Origin: Aralia elata
Lineage: Eukaryota > Streptophyta > Magnoliopsida > Apiales > Araliaceae
Length of the DNA: 64,000 nt
Direction of reading: 5' to 3'
Assembly (NCBI GenBank): GCA_034770075.1
Contig: CM068386.1
Coordinates: 81,755,007-81,819,006 of the forward strand
A program made the translations under genes and the position numbers. Positions 12,109-23,800 of this stretch are shown piece by piece (position 1 is the first letter of the stretch; every line of letters starts with the position of its first letter). The notes below the pieces were generated by a model. It did no database searches. It was given only the letters and a program-made list of their open reading frames with translations, and was not told where the DNA came from.

Positions 12109-12809
12109 AATACAGGTAGGTGGAACAAAGCTTTCACCTCATTTAAGTTCCTAAAAATATTATGTTTTAATGTAGGGTTTCTGATGAGGGACATTTTTTG
12201 TCTGGTTTCATTTGCTGGTGGTCTATGGTGGGCCCACAGACTGGGATTCAATATGGCCCATTTGCTCTTCCCCGGAGTGGTTTGCCCATCAAGCTCTGCC
12301 TCAAGTCATAGCCAAAGATCTTTCTAAATATAGAATGTTTTGGGAAAGAGGTTTCTACCTTCTTTGGATAAAGATGGATAAAAAAGAGTATCACCCTTGA
12401 AGAAAGTGAAAGAGGTAGAGAAAACTAGGCGACCGACACTACGATTGTTATAATTTTGAGTGACATGGAGCAAGGGGAGTTCTAAATAAACGAACGAGCA
12501 TAGATCTTTACTCTATTAATTTTATAAAGGAAATAAGGAGCTGACAAGAAGTAGAAAAAAGTTAGGAAAGACGTAGCTCTGAAGTCGTTAATGAATGATG
12601 CAATGGGACTAAATGTACATAAAGAGTGTACCTCCATAATCCACAAAACATGTTGATCAAAGGGAATTACCAAAATCAACTTCATGTTTTTACCTAATAA
12701 ACTAGAAACTCAAGTGATATGCTCATTAGCTAGTTTAATCCAATTTCATTGTGTTTGTAATAGTTTCAATGTATAAATTCTGCAAGGCAATCTATATAAA
12801 AATTACATG
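12109..12809 (+). repeat. Copy 2 of the P450 3'-exon segment
   Basis: It matches 6557-7295 and ends abruptly at 'aaaattacatg' (12809), exactly where family G gypsy sequence begins. It lacks about 50 bp of intron present in copy 1. Confidence 0.85.
12218..12311 (+). pseudogene. CYP707A: Duplicated last exon of CYP707A-like P450, frame intact
   Basis: The frame beginning WSMVGPQTGIQYGPFALP and ending GLPIKLCLKS-stop (TAG 12309-12311) is the intact form of the exon broken at 6699. The 3' splice site is destroyed: copy 1 has 'tttgcag', this copy has 'tttgctg'. No other P450 exon lies beside it, so it cannot be functional alone. It shows what exon D looked like before its frameshift. Confidence 0.8.
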
Positions 12810-14466
12810 AACTGGAGAATTTCCCGAACCAAAGGCATTTGATGGCAGTCGGAATGCCAAGGAACTGGAGAATTTCTTATGGGACATGGAGCAATACTTC
12901 GTGGCTTCATATATCGTGGACAGGGAGAAGGTTACCATTACAAGCATGTACCTAACGGAGGACTCGGACTGAGGATGATGTGAGGATGATGTAAGTGCAG
13001 GTAGACCGAAGATCCAAACGTGGAAGTTCTTAAAAAGGAATTCAGAGATCAATTTCTACCCCTGAATACTTCATGGTTTGCAAGAGACAATCTGAAGCAG
13101 TTGAAACAGACATGATCTGTTAGGGACTATGTGAAGGAGTTCAGTTCCTTGATGTTGGACATCAAGAACATGTCTAAGGAAGACAAGCTGTTCAATTTCC
13201 TATCGGGTATGCAACAGTGGGCGCAAACTGAATTGCGTAGGCAGGGTGTCAAAGACTTGCCTACGGCAATTGCTGTGGCGGTTGACCTTATCGACTACAA
13301 GTATGTTGGAACCAGTGGTGCAGACAATAATAAAAAGAAGCAAACTGGTAAGAAGGATAAGGGTAGTTTTAAAGATCGGCGACGGAAGGACAAGAACCAC
13401 AAAAAAGGTGGAGACAATCAGTCTAAACCTAATGGTGACGGTCAATCCAAGGACGAGCAAATGTTGTTTTTTGTGCGGTGGCCCCCCATTGCATGAAGGA
13501 ATGAATTCTCTTGTTGCAGGTGACTCGAAGAATGGAGAAGGAACATTAGATGGTCCGAGAATGAACCCTCTGCAATTGTTGGGTGCGTTGCAGACCCAAA
13601 AAGCAGATACCCTTACTCCACGTGGGTTAATGCATGTGACAATGGTTGTCAATGGTAAAGAAGTGCTGGAAATGGTGGATACCAACGCTATTAATAATTT
13701 TATTACAGAGTGGGTAGTGGATAATCTGAAGTTAAATTTAGGCTGTAAATTCTGAGGTCCAACCAATTCGTGGCACAGCGGTGGCGAATTTGAAGGTTGG
13801 TCTGCGGGAAGGAAAATGCAGTTTGATGGTTGTTCCTTTGGATGATTTTGACCTCATCCTCGTGATTGATTTTCTCATTACGACAAAGTGCATGGTGATG
13901 CCTCATTTAGGTGGCTTGATCATCACAGATGAGAAAATGTCGGGTTATGTGAACGTTGTATACCCAAGTTTGGGAAAGAAGAATGGCAAGCAAAAGGTTG
14001 GCTTGTTGTCTGCGATGCAGCTAGAGACTAGACTCAAACGTGGTGATGAGACTTATTTGTGTGCCTTGATAGAGATCAAGCCGGGTTAGACTCAAGAAGT
14101 GCCAGATGTTGTTGGTGAGTTGATGGAAGAGTTCAGAGATATGATGCCCCTAGAACTACCAAAGACACTTCCTCCAAGGCGTGATGTGGATCATAAGATT
14201 GAGTTGGAGCAGGGTGCAAAACCCCCTGCTCAAGCCCCTTACCGGATGTCGTCTTCTGAGTTGGTGGAGTTGCGAATACAGTTGACAGAATTGTTGGATT
14301 CGGGTTTTCTACGACCGTCCAAGGCTCCCTATGGTGCTCCTGTGCTGTTTCAGAGGGAACATGATGGCTCATTGCGGATGTGTGTGGACTACAAGGCATT
14401 GAATAAAGTTACTATCAAAAATAAGTACCCAATTCTAAATGTCGCTAATTTGTTCGATAATCGTAA
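12810..14466 (+). pseudogene. Family G gypsy fragment A: gag to N-terminal RT
   Basis: The fragment starts within gag and runs through a gag core (13131-13496), a damaged CCHC knuckle (13460-13500), protease, a linker (13781-14089) and RT up to the DYKALNKVTIKNKYP motif (14099-14466). The protease signature reads DTN rather than DTG. Against the copy at 21 kb it has an 18-nt deletion near 12965, several stops and frameshifts, and it is the most diverged family G piece here. It ends at 14466, where the sequence switches strand. The element family is a chromovirus, Galadriel/CRM-like by RT and RNase H phrases. Confidence 0.8.
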
Positions 14467-14575
14467 AAGACGTCACTCATAAGATTACAAAATATAGCAG
14501 TGGCATTGGTTAATCCAAACGGCATTACAAGGAATTCATATGAATCATACCTTCTCACACAAGCCGTTTTGGCCT
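14467..14575 (-). pseudogene. Inverted 109-bp RT splinter of family G
   Basis: Read on the minus strand this is the RT stretch around FGLTNA.ATFCNLMSN. It is wedged between plus-strand family G (left) and plus-strand family T (right). The left junction shares GAT with both parents. The right junction lies in a T/G run shared with family T 'tttggggtt'. Confidence 0.75.
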
Positions 14576-15466
14576 CATTTTGGGGTTAACTGGATATTAC
14601 AGAAGATTTGTTAAAAATTATGGGGAAATTTCCAGACCTCTAACCAAGTTGTTGCAGAAAGATCAATTTTCTTGGTCTGAAGAAGCATCATCAGCTTTTA
14701 CACAGCTTAAGAAAGCTATGAGCTTCGCACCAGTATTAGCTCTACCAGATTTTAAGCAGCCTTTTATTGTGGAGACTGATGCAACTGCCAAGGGAATTGG
14801 GGCAGTTTTGATGTAGGGAGGAAGGCCTCTACCTTATATTAGCAAGGCTTTAGCTCCTAAACATCTAGGGCTCTCAATTTATGAAAAGGAATTGCTAGCC
14901 ATACTCCAAGCTGTGAATAAATGTAGATCTTATCTCATGGGCTCCCATTTCATTATCAAGAGAGATCACCAGAGCCTTAAGTTCATTATGGAACAGAGGT
15001 TATCTACTTTTCTTCAACAAAAATGGCTTAGCAAGATGCTTGGTTATGATTATGAAATTACTTATAAAGAAGGTGTGGACAATGTGGTAACTGATGCATT
15101 ATCACGGCAGTCTTGTGAGAGTGCTTCTATACAAGCTATCAGTGCTAGTGTGCCATTGGGGCTGCAGGAAATTGTTAGTTCATATGATGCAGATCCAGAA
15201 ATAGACTTTGATACAGTAGTTATCTTTATCTCAATCTTCCAATACAGACTTCACTCTCAGCAATGGTATTATCAGACACAAGGGATTGGTTTTCTTGGGT
15301 AAGAGCAATGAGATTAGGACGAAAGTATTTTCAGCTTTCCATGGCAGCTCATTTGGTCGTCATTCAGGAACTCAGGCGACTTATAAGAGATTAAGCAAGT
15401 ATTTCTATTGGCATGGCATGACAATTGATGTGAAACAGTGGATGAAAGCGTGTGACATCTGCCAAG
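14576..15466 (+). pseudogene. Family T gypsy fragment: RT end, RNase H, integrase zinc finger
   Basis: It holds the GLTGYYRRFVKNYG connection region, RNase H (ETDATAKGIGAVLM), the DHQSLKFIMEQRL and DALSRQ stretches, and the HHCC start of integrase ending ACDICQ. A TAG interrupts after GAVLM (about 14814). It is nearly identical to 27027-27920 and shares that TAG. Motifs fit Reina-type chromoviruses. It stops inside the zinc finger at 15466, where inverted family G begins. Confidence 0.8.
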
Positions 15467-16631
15467 TCTCTAAGCAGTGCACCACTGCAGTCATTTCTTT
15501 TTCATGAGTATTATACCTCTGTTCAGCATCCTTCAGTTTTCGACTCTCATAGGCAATTGGATGATTGTCTTGCACAAGCACCCCACCAATAGCCCTATCC
15601 GATGCATCTGTATGGACTTCAAAAGGACTCTCGAAGTCAATGAGTTTTAGCACGGGTTCGGATGACACAACCTATTTCAACTCGTCAAAAGCTTCTTGGC
15701 ATCCGGCTGACCATTCCCACTTCCTTTCCTTTTTGACCAAATCAGTCAAGGCAGCAACTTTCTTTGAATAGCCTTTGATGAATTTGCGGTAGTAATTTGC
15801 CAATCCCAAGAATGATCTTAATTCTGCAACTTTTGTAGGAGCAGACCATTCCACAATGGCCCGGACTTTTCGCTCGTCCATTCTAACCCTTCCTTGGCTA
15901 ATCCAGTGACCAAGGAACATTATCTCTGTCCTGCAAAACTCGCATTTCTCCTTCTTTACAAATAACTGGTATTCCTTTAGTTTTTGAAATACCAACCTAA
16001 GATGTTGAAGGTGTCCATCTAAGGTTTCACTATATACCACTATATCATCTAGATATACAACAACAAACCTATCTAGATAATCATAAAATACATTGCTCAT
16101 AAGATTACAGAATGTGGCGGGGGCATTGGTTAAGCCAAACGACATTACAAGAAATTCATACGAACCATACCTAACAACACACGTCGTTTTGGCTTCATCA
16201 CCAGCGGCAATCCTCACTTACCAGTATCCCGATCTCAAGTCCAGCTTGGTAAAGTATTTGGCCTTTGAAAGACGATCGAACAAATCAGCAACATTCGGAA
16301 TAGGGTACTTGTTTTTAATAGTAACCTTATTCAGTGCACGATAGTCCACACACATCCTCATAGAGCCATCCTGCTTCCTCAGAAACAGCACTGGAGCACC
16401 GTATGGAGCTTTAGATGGTCGCAGAAAACCTGAATCCAGCAACTCAGTCAGCTGTTTCCGCAATTCCACTAGCTCGGAAGGCGACATCCTGTATGGGGCT
16501 TGAGAAGGGGGTTTTGCACCCGGCTCCAATTCAATTTTACGATCTACACCACGTCTTGGAGGAAGAGTCTTCGGTAATTCTGGAGGCATCACACTGCTGA
16601 ATTCATCCAACAACTTACCCACAGCATCTGG
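15467..16631 (-). pseudogene. Family G pol fragment C (RT to RNase H), inverted
   Basis: On the minus strand it reads from GKLLDEFSSVMPPELPKTLPP through the RT core (VVVYLDDIVVYS) to the RNase H region DASDRAIGGVLVQDN and EKEMTAVVHCLETW. It starts at 16631, directly joined to a truncated LTR. The same LTR-pol junction occurs on the plus strand at 25695/25696. Frames are largely open over 15672-16622, with one break near 16217. Confidence 0.8.
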
Positions 16632-17307
16632 GCTTGCCTAGCCACTTTCTCCTAGTGATAGGTCTGAACGGCTCCTATGTTCTTTCCATTCAAATTTGAA
16701 TCCACCCACGTGTTCCACGCTTTGCTGATGGTGTGATCTGCCTACAACAGCTGCCAGCTTAGTAGTCCGTCCATCCAGCCCAACATATGCCAACCCACGA
16801 AGTCAGCCCACATCTTTGGTGTCTCAGTCCACGAATCTATCCAACATGTAGCCTAAAGCTTTTGTCAACCAGCCCACACGAAATTCCAATCAAGCCATGC
16901 ACTTGTCCAAGGTGCTGCTTAAGAAGAACATGCCCACGCACAGTCACGTTCTTGCCCGATCATGCCCAACTCATGATAGGTCTTTTGATTCCATCCAAGC
17001 CCATTCCATATGCTAGCATTGTTGTTTGAGGAGCCCAACAATGCCCCAATGCTCCGCACACATCGGCCATGGCAGCCTGCCCATGGCTCGGGTGGACTTC
17101 ACGGACCACCCCTCCCCTATAGTAGCACTTATGAAAATTTCCAAAGTGCCAGCAACGGACATCCAGCCTGCTCGAGGAATCATAGAGTATACCCCTCTAG
17201 ATATATAAGTTTAGCCAAGCTCGGCCTTACTCCACAATATTAAGTGTCAATCACGCCTCCTGGCCATTCAGCATGCCAAACCATGTTAACCCATTAAGGG
17301 GCTAACA
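16632..17307 (-). mobile_element. Family G 3' LTR, truncated (D)
   Basis: On the minus strand the LTR starts TGTTAGCCCCTTAATGG at 17307, just after a purine tract, and runs 676 bp before breaking at 16632. It lacks 14 bp (about 17251) present in the other copies. The 3' half of the LTR is missing. Confidence 0.75.
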
Positions 17308-18614
17308 AACCACCCCCACTAGAAAAGCCCGACGTCCTCGTCGGAGGGTGTTCCCAATACTCAGCAATCTGACTCTCAAACTGCCACAAAGTTACATCAC
17401 GTTCCCAACTCGCGTCTGCCTCGCCTTCACCTTTCCAATGCACAAGATAATCTGTCCTTCGATTTTTCTTACTCTAACCTTCGGTCCTGTGAGATAGAAT
17501 CCTCTTGACATCTTTATCAAACTGTTTTCTGATTACAAGCTCACGCTTGGGGCATTCCTTCATTCGATGGGGACCGCCGCACAAGAAGCAGCCTTTGCTC
17601 CTGTCCTTGGACTGACTATCCCCTTTGGGCTTAAACTGATTGTCTCCGCCTTTCTTATGATTTTTGTCCTTCCGACGCCCATCCTTGAAACTACTCTTAT
17701 CCTTCTTACCAGTCTGCTTCTTTTTGTTATTGTTGTTGTCAGCTCCACTAGTTCCAGCATATTTGTAGTCAATAAGGTCATCTGCCGCAGCAATTGCCGT
17801 AGGCAAGTCTTTGACACCCTGCCTACGCAATTCCGTCTGCGCCCATTGTTGCATGCCCGAGAGGAAGTTGAACAGCATGTCTTCCTCATACATATTTTTG
17901 ATGTCCAACATCAAATAGCTGAATTCCTTCACGTAGTTTCTCACAGAGCCCGTCTGTTTCAACCGCTTTAGGTTATCCCTTGCTAACCATGAAGTATTCA
18001 GGGGTAGGAATTGGTCTCTCAACTCCTTTTTCAGAACTTCTCATGTCTGGATCTTTGGCCTACCTGCACTTACATCATCTTCAGTCCGAGTCCGCCACCA
18101 TAGTTTAGCATCCTCCGTCAGGTACATGCTTGTAATAGTAACTTTCTCCCTCTCTATGATATGTGCAGCAACAAAGTATTGCTCCATATCCCATAGGAAA
18201 TTTTCCAGCTCCTTAGCATTCCGACTGCCACCAACGCCTTTGGTTCAGGAACCTTTACCTTCGAGTGCCCATCACTGCCACTCGTTGAGGTAGAAGCCAC
18301 AGCACGTCTCACTAGCACCATGTCTTCCGCCATTTGCTCAAACCGCTCAGCCACTTCAAGGGTCCGATTGGTTATGCTCAACAGATCCGCTGCCATCTCT
18401 TCCGTCTTCTTATTGAATTCTAGGATATGATCAGCAACTTCACTACGAAGATTCTCCAATAGAGCATTGGATGCTCTGAATTGGTTTGCTAGTGAATCTT
18501 CCTCACCTACCAATCTCACACCAACGAAGGCTTCCAGCGCTTGTAGCCTTGCTTGCAAATCAGTCACTCGACTTGCATTAGCCATAGTTCTCTAACGTAG
18601 GCTCTGATACCAAC
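17308..18614 (-). pseudogene. Family G deletion derivative: gag joined to chromodomain (E)
   Basis: On the minus strand this 1.3 kb internal region has PBS (18600-18612), the gag start MANASRVTDLQ (18585), a gag core with QFLPLNTSWLARDNLK, and the CCHC box CFLCGGPHRMKEC. It then runs without a gap into the chromodomain segment VIRKQFDKDVKRILSHRTEG. Protease, RT, RNase H and integrase (about 2.9 kb) are absent. The junction near 17535 lies at a shared GTAA. A TAG (CAG in the plus copy at 24841) stops the fusion before the chromodomain core DYLVHWKG. The early gag 1-nt frameshift near 18240 is shared with the plus copy. Confidence 0.8.
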
Positions 18615-19797
18615 TGTCACAGGGTCTACAAACTGACACTGAATTTTTCGCGTCAAATGCCCTACCTGTGATGCACTGGCTTGCTCACTCAAACCAGTCA
18701 GCACTTCTTCTTGCACCTGCACTTAAAGCAACATGCAAAACACAGAGAATACAGCCACACAAATACACAAAGCCAATCTTTACAAGACAACGTCTCAACC
18801 TTTTATTGCACTCTCAATACAAAGGAATACATTGACTACAGGGGACTCACAGAACTCACACAAGTCGTGTGCCTCTCACTTGTCTGTTTGTCTCTCGCCC
18901 TAACTGTGTATGTGTATCTGCACAATCTATGATCTCTTTACACAAGCCTAGCAATGCATATTTATAGACATACAGCTGACACCCCCAGCTGCCAAGGAAT
19001 TTCCCGCTCATGACAAGCATTTGAATTTCAAACCTTCATAACCCACGAAGTCAAAGCACTCAGCAAACAACCAACAGCTCTCCACTAAAGGTTGCCAGCA
19101 TTTGAATTCAAACCAGTCAACTGCTCCCAATAAGTCTGTCAAGCATTTGAATTCAAAACGCCTAGCCTGCCTAGCCACTTCCTCCTAGTCTGAACGGCTC
19201 CCATGTTCTTTCCATTCGAATTTTAATCCACCCACGTGTTCCACGTTTTGCTGATGGTGTGATCTGCCTACAACAGCTGCCAGCTTAGTAGTCAGTCCAT
19301 CCAGCCTAACATATGCCAACCCACAAAGTCAGCCCACATCTTTGGTGTCTCAGTCCACGAATCTATCCAACATGTAGCCCAAAGCTTTTGTCAACCAGCC
19401 CACACGAAATTCCAATCAAGCCATGCACTTGTCCAAGGTGCTGCTTACGAAGAACATGCCCACGCACAGTCACGTTCTTGCCCGATCATGATCAACTCAT
19501 GATAGGTCTTTTGATTCCATCCAAGCCCATTCCATATGCTAGCATTGTTGTTAGAGGAGCCCAACAATGTCCCAATGCTCCGCACGCATCGGCCATGGTA
19601 GCATGCCCATGGCTCGGGTGGACTTCACAGACCACCCCTCCCCTATAGTAGCACTTATGAAAATTTGCAAAATGCCTGCAACGGACATCCATCCTGCTCG
19701 AGGAATCATAGAATATACCCCTCTAGATATACAAGTTTAGCCAAGCTCGGCCTTACTCCACAATATTAAGTGTCAAGGCCCAAATGTATGGCACGCC
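18615..19797 (-). mobile_element. Family G 5' LTR, nearly complete (F)
   Basis: On the minus strand it ends CCCTGTGACA at 18615, 2 nt before the PBS. It lacks about the first 50 bp of the LTR and is joined at 19795-19797 to a pol fragment through a shared GGC. A CTATAAATA box lies at about 18957-18965. Full LTR length is inferred as about 1.23 kb from combining copies. Confidence 0.75.
18954..18968 (-). promoter_or_regulatory. LTR TATA box
   Basis: The minus strand reads GTCTATAAATATGC. The expected transcription start, about 30-37 nt downstream, falls at about 18925-18932. This matches the position where the opposite-strand LTR piece (20517) begins. Confidence 0.5.
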
Positions 19798-20516
19798 AAA
19801 CGACATTACAAGAAATTCATACGAACCATACCTTGTTACACACGTCGTTTTGGCTTCATCACCAGCGGCAATCCTCACTTGCCAGTATCCCGATCTCAAG
19901 TCCAGCTTGGTAAAGTATTTGGCCTTTGAAAGACGATCGAACAAATCAGCAACATTCGGAATAGGGTACTTGTTTTTAATAGTAACCTTATTCAGTGCAC
20001 GATAGTCCACACACATCCTCATAGAGTCATCCTGCTTCCTCTGAAACAGCACTAGGGCACCATAAGGAGCTTTAGATGGTCGCAGAAATCTTGAATCCAG
20101 CAACTCGGTCAGCTGTTTCCGCAATTCCACTAGCTCGGAAGGCGACATCCTGTATGGGGCTTGAGAAGGGGGTTTTGCACCCGACTCCAATTCAATCTTA
20201 TGGTCTACGCCACGTCTTGGAGGAAGAGTCTTCGGTAATTCTGGAGGCATCACACTGTTGAATTCATCCAGCAACTTACCCAGAGCATCTGGCACTTCTT
20301 GAGTCTGACCAGGCTTGATCTCAATCAAAGCACATAAGTAGGTCTCCTCACCTCGCTTGAGCCCAGTCTCTAGCTGCATAGCCGACAACAAGCCAACTTT
20401 CTGCTTGCCATTCTTCTTCTCCATGTTTGGGTATATAGCTTCCACATATCCCGGCATTTTCTCATCTGTGATCAACAATCCACCTAAATGAGGCATCACC
20501 ATGCATCTTGCCGTCA
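19798..20516 (-). pseudogene. Family G pol fragment G (protease end to RT)
   Basis: The minus strand reads MTARCMVMPHLGGLLITDEK through LETGLKRGEETYLCALIEIKPGQTQEVPD and the RT start to FLVMSFG, with the frame open throughout (19753-20577). It is joined at its 3' side to LTR F and at its 5' side, head to head, to the plus-strand LTR piece at 20517. It is the spacer of the inverted duplication. Confidence 0.8.
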
Positions 20517-20831
20517 TAGATTGTGCAGATACACATACACAGTTAGGGCGAGAGACAAACAGACAAGTGAGAGGCACACGACTTGTGTGAGTTCTGTGAG
20601 TCCCTTGTAGTCAATGTATTCCTTTGTATTAAGAGTGCAATAAAAGGTTGAGACGTTGTCTTGTAAAGATTGGCTTTGTGTATTTGTGTGGCTGTATTCT
20701 CTGTGTTTTGCATGTTGCTTTGAGTGCAGGTGCAAGAAGAAGTGCTGACTGGTTTGAGTGAGCAAGCCAGTGCATCACAGGTAGGGCATTTGACACGAAA
20801 AATTCAGTGTCAGTTTGTAGACCCTGTGACA
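20517..20831 (+). mobile_element. Family G LTR 3' portion (H)
   Basis: It is identical in layout to the last 315 bp of LTR F in the opposite orientation, ending CCCTGTGACA at 20831. It lacks everything upstream of the predicted RNA start, so it holds only R-U5-like sequence. Confidence 0.75.
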
Positions 20832-20833
20832 GT

Positions 20834-20846
20834 TGGTATCAGAGCC
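20834..20846 (+). promoter_or_regulatory. Primer-binding site, initiator tRNA-Met type
   Basis: TTGGTATCAGAGCC follows the LTR end by 2 nt. TGGTATCAGAGC is the standard plant tRNA-iMet complement used by many LTR elements. The inverted copy is at 18600-18612. Confidence 0.85.
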
Positions 20847-20860
20847 TACGTTAGAGAACT

Positions 20861-23800
20861 ATGGCTAATGCAAGTCGAGTGACTGATTTGCAAGCAAGGC
20901 TACAAGTGCTGGAAGCCTTCGTTGGTGTGAGATTGGTAGGTGAGGAAGATTCACTAGCAAACCAATTCAGAGCATCCAATGCTCTATTGGAGAATCTTCG
21001 TAGTAAATTTGCTGATCATATCCTAGAATTCAATAAGAAGACGGAAGAGATGGCAGCGGATCTGTTGAGCATAACCAATCGGACCCTTGAAGTGGCTGAG
21101 CGGTTTGAGCAAATGGCGGAAGACATGGTGCTAGTGAGACGTGTTGTGGCTTCTACCTCAACGAGTGGCAGTGATGGGCACTCGAAGGTAAAGGTTCCTG
21201 AACCAAAGGCGTTGGTAGCAGTCGGAATGCTAAGGAGCTGGAAAATTTCCTATGGGATATGGAGCAATACTTTGTTGTTGCACATATCATAGAGAGGGAG
21301 AAAGTTACTACTACAAGCATGTACCTGACGGAGGATGCTAAACTATGGTGGCGGACTCGGACTGAAGATGATGTGAGTGCAGGCAGGCAAAGATCCAGAC
21401 ATGGGAAGTTCTGAAAAAGGAGTTGAGAGACCAATTCCTACCCCTGAATACTTCATGGCTAGCAAGGGATAACCTAAAGCGGTTGAAACAGACGGGCTCT
21501 GTGAGAAACTACGTGAAGGAATTCAGTTCTTTGATGTTGGACATCAAAAATATGTCTGAGGAAGACATGCTGTTCAACTTCCTCTCGGGCATGCAACAAT
21601 GGGCGCAGACGGAATTGCGTAGGCAGGGTGTCAAAGACTTGCCTACGGCAATTGCTGCGGCGGATGGCCTTATTGACTATAAATATGCTGGAACCAGTGG
21701 AGCTGACAACAACAATAACAAAAAGAAGCAGACTGGTAAGAAGGATAAGAGTAGTTTCAAGGATGGGCGTCGGAAGGACAAAAATCATAAGAAAGGCGGA
21801 GACAATCAGTTTAAGCCCAAAGGGGATAGTCAGTCCAAGGACAGGAGCAAAGGCTGCTTCTTGTGCGGCGGTCCCCATCGAATGAAGGAATGCCCCAAGC
21901 GTGAGCTTGTAAATGCTATTGTTGTAGGAGACTCGAAGAGCGGAGAAGGAACATCGGATGGTCCTAGAATGAACCCTCTGCAGTTGTTGAGTGCTTTACA
22001 GACCCAAAAGATAGAGACCCCTACTCCACGCGGGTTGATGTACGTGACAGTGGTTGTAAACGGTAAGGAAGTACTTGCTATGGTTGATACTGGTGCTACT
22101 AACAACTTTGTTGCAGAAAGGGAAGTGGACAATCTGAAATTAGACTTGCGAGAGGTAGCAAGCAAAATCAAGGCTGTAAACTCAGAGGCCCAACCAATTC
22201 GAGGCACAGCGGTGGCAGATTTGAGGGTTGGTCCATGGGAGGAAAGTGCAGCTTGACGGCCGTTCCGTTGGATGACTTTGACCTGATCCTCGGGATGGAT
22301 TTTCTAATGACGGCAAGATGCATGGTGATGCCTCATCTAGGTGGATTGTTGATCACAGATGAGAAAATGCCGGGATATGTGGAAGCTATATACCCAAACA
22401 TGGAGAAGAAGAATGGCAAGCAGAAAGTTGGCTTGTTGTCGGCTATGCAGCTAGAGACTGGGCTCAAGCGAGGTGAGGAGACCTACTTATGTGCTTTGAT
22501 TGAGATCAAGCCTGGTCAGACTCAAGAAGTGCCAGATGCTCTGGGTAAGTTGCTGGATGAATTCAACAGTGTGATGCCTCTAGAATTACCGAAGACTCTT
22601 CCTCCAAGACGTGGCGTAGACCATAAGATTGAATTGGAGCCGGGTGCAAAACCCCCTTCTCAAGCCCTATACAGGATGTCGCCTTCCGAGCTAGTGGAAT
22701 TGCGGAAACAGCTGACTGAGTTGTTGGATTCTGGTTTTCTGCGACCATCTAAAGCTCCATACGGTGCTCCAGTGCTGTTTTAGAGGAAGCAGGATGGCTC
22801 TATGAGGATGTGTGTGGACTATCGTGCACTGAATAAGGTTACTATTAAGAACAAGTACCCTATTCCGAATGTTGCTGATTTGTTCGATCGTCTTTCAAAG
22901 GCCAAATACTTTACCAAGCTGGACTTGAGATCGGGATACTGGTAAGTGAGGATTGCCGTTGGTGATGAAGCCATAACGACGTGTGTTACACGGTATGGTT
23001 CGTACGAATTTCTTGTAATGCCTTTTGGCTTAACCAATGCCCCCGCCACATTCTGTAATCTTATGAGCAATGTATTTTATGATTATCTAGATAGGTTTGT
23101 TGTTGTATATCTAGACGATATAGTGGTATATAGTGAAACCTTAGATGGACACCTTCAACATCTTAGGTTGGTATTCTAAAAACTAAAGGAATAACAGTTA
23201 TTTGTAAAGAAGGAGAAATGCGAGTTTTGCAGTACAGAGATAATGTTCCTTGGTCACTGGATTAGCCAAGGAAGGGTTAGAATGGACGAGCGAAAAGTCC
23301 GGGCCATTGTGGAATGGTCTGCTCCTACAAAAGTTGCAGAATTAAGATCATTCTTGGGATTGGCAAATTACTACCGCAAATTCATCAAAGGCTATTCAAA
23401 GAAAGTTGTTGCCTTGACTGATTTGGTCAAAAAGGAAAGGAAGTGGGAATGGTCAGCCGGATGCCAAGAAGCTTTTGACGAGTTGAAACAGGCTGTGTCA
23501 TCCGAACCCGTGCTAAAACTCCCTGACTTCGAGAGTCCTTTTGAAGTCCATACAGATGCATCGGATAGGGCTATTGGTGGGGTGCTTGTGCAAGACAATC
23601 ATCCAGTTGCCTATGAGAGCCGAAAACTGAAGGATGCTGAACAGAGGTATAGTACTCATGAAAAAGAAATGACTGCAGTGGTGCATTGCTTAGAGACCTG
23701 GAAGCATTACCTGCTGGGTACGAAGTTTGTGGTTGTAACCGACAATGTGGCTAATACTTACTTCAAGACTCAGAAAAAGATGACTCCAAAGCAGGCTCGC

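Noticed and set aside
13200..13766. 188-codon minus-strand frame within fragment A
   Set aside because: Shadow of gag/protease. The plus strand carries the damaged CCHC knuckle and protease motifs.
15565..16344. Plus-strand frames over fragment C
   Set aside because: The minus strand reads RT and RNase H clearly across the same bases.
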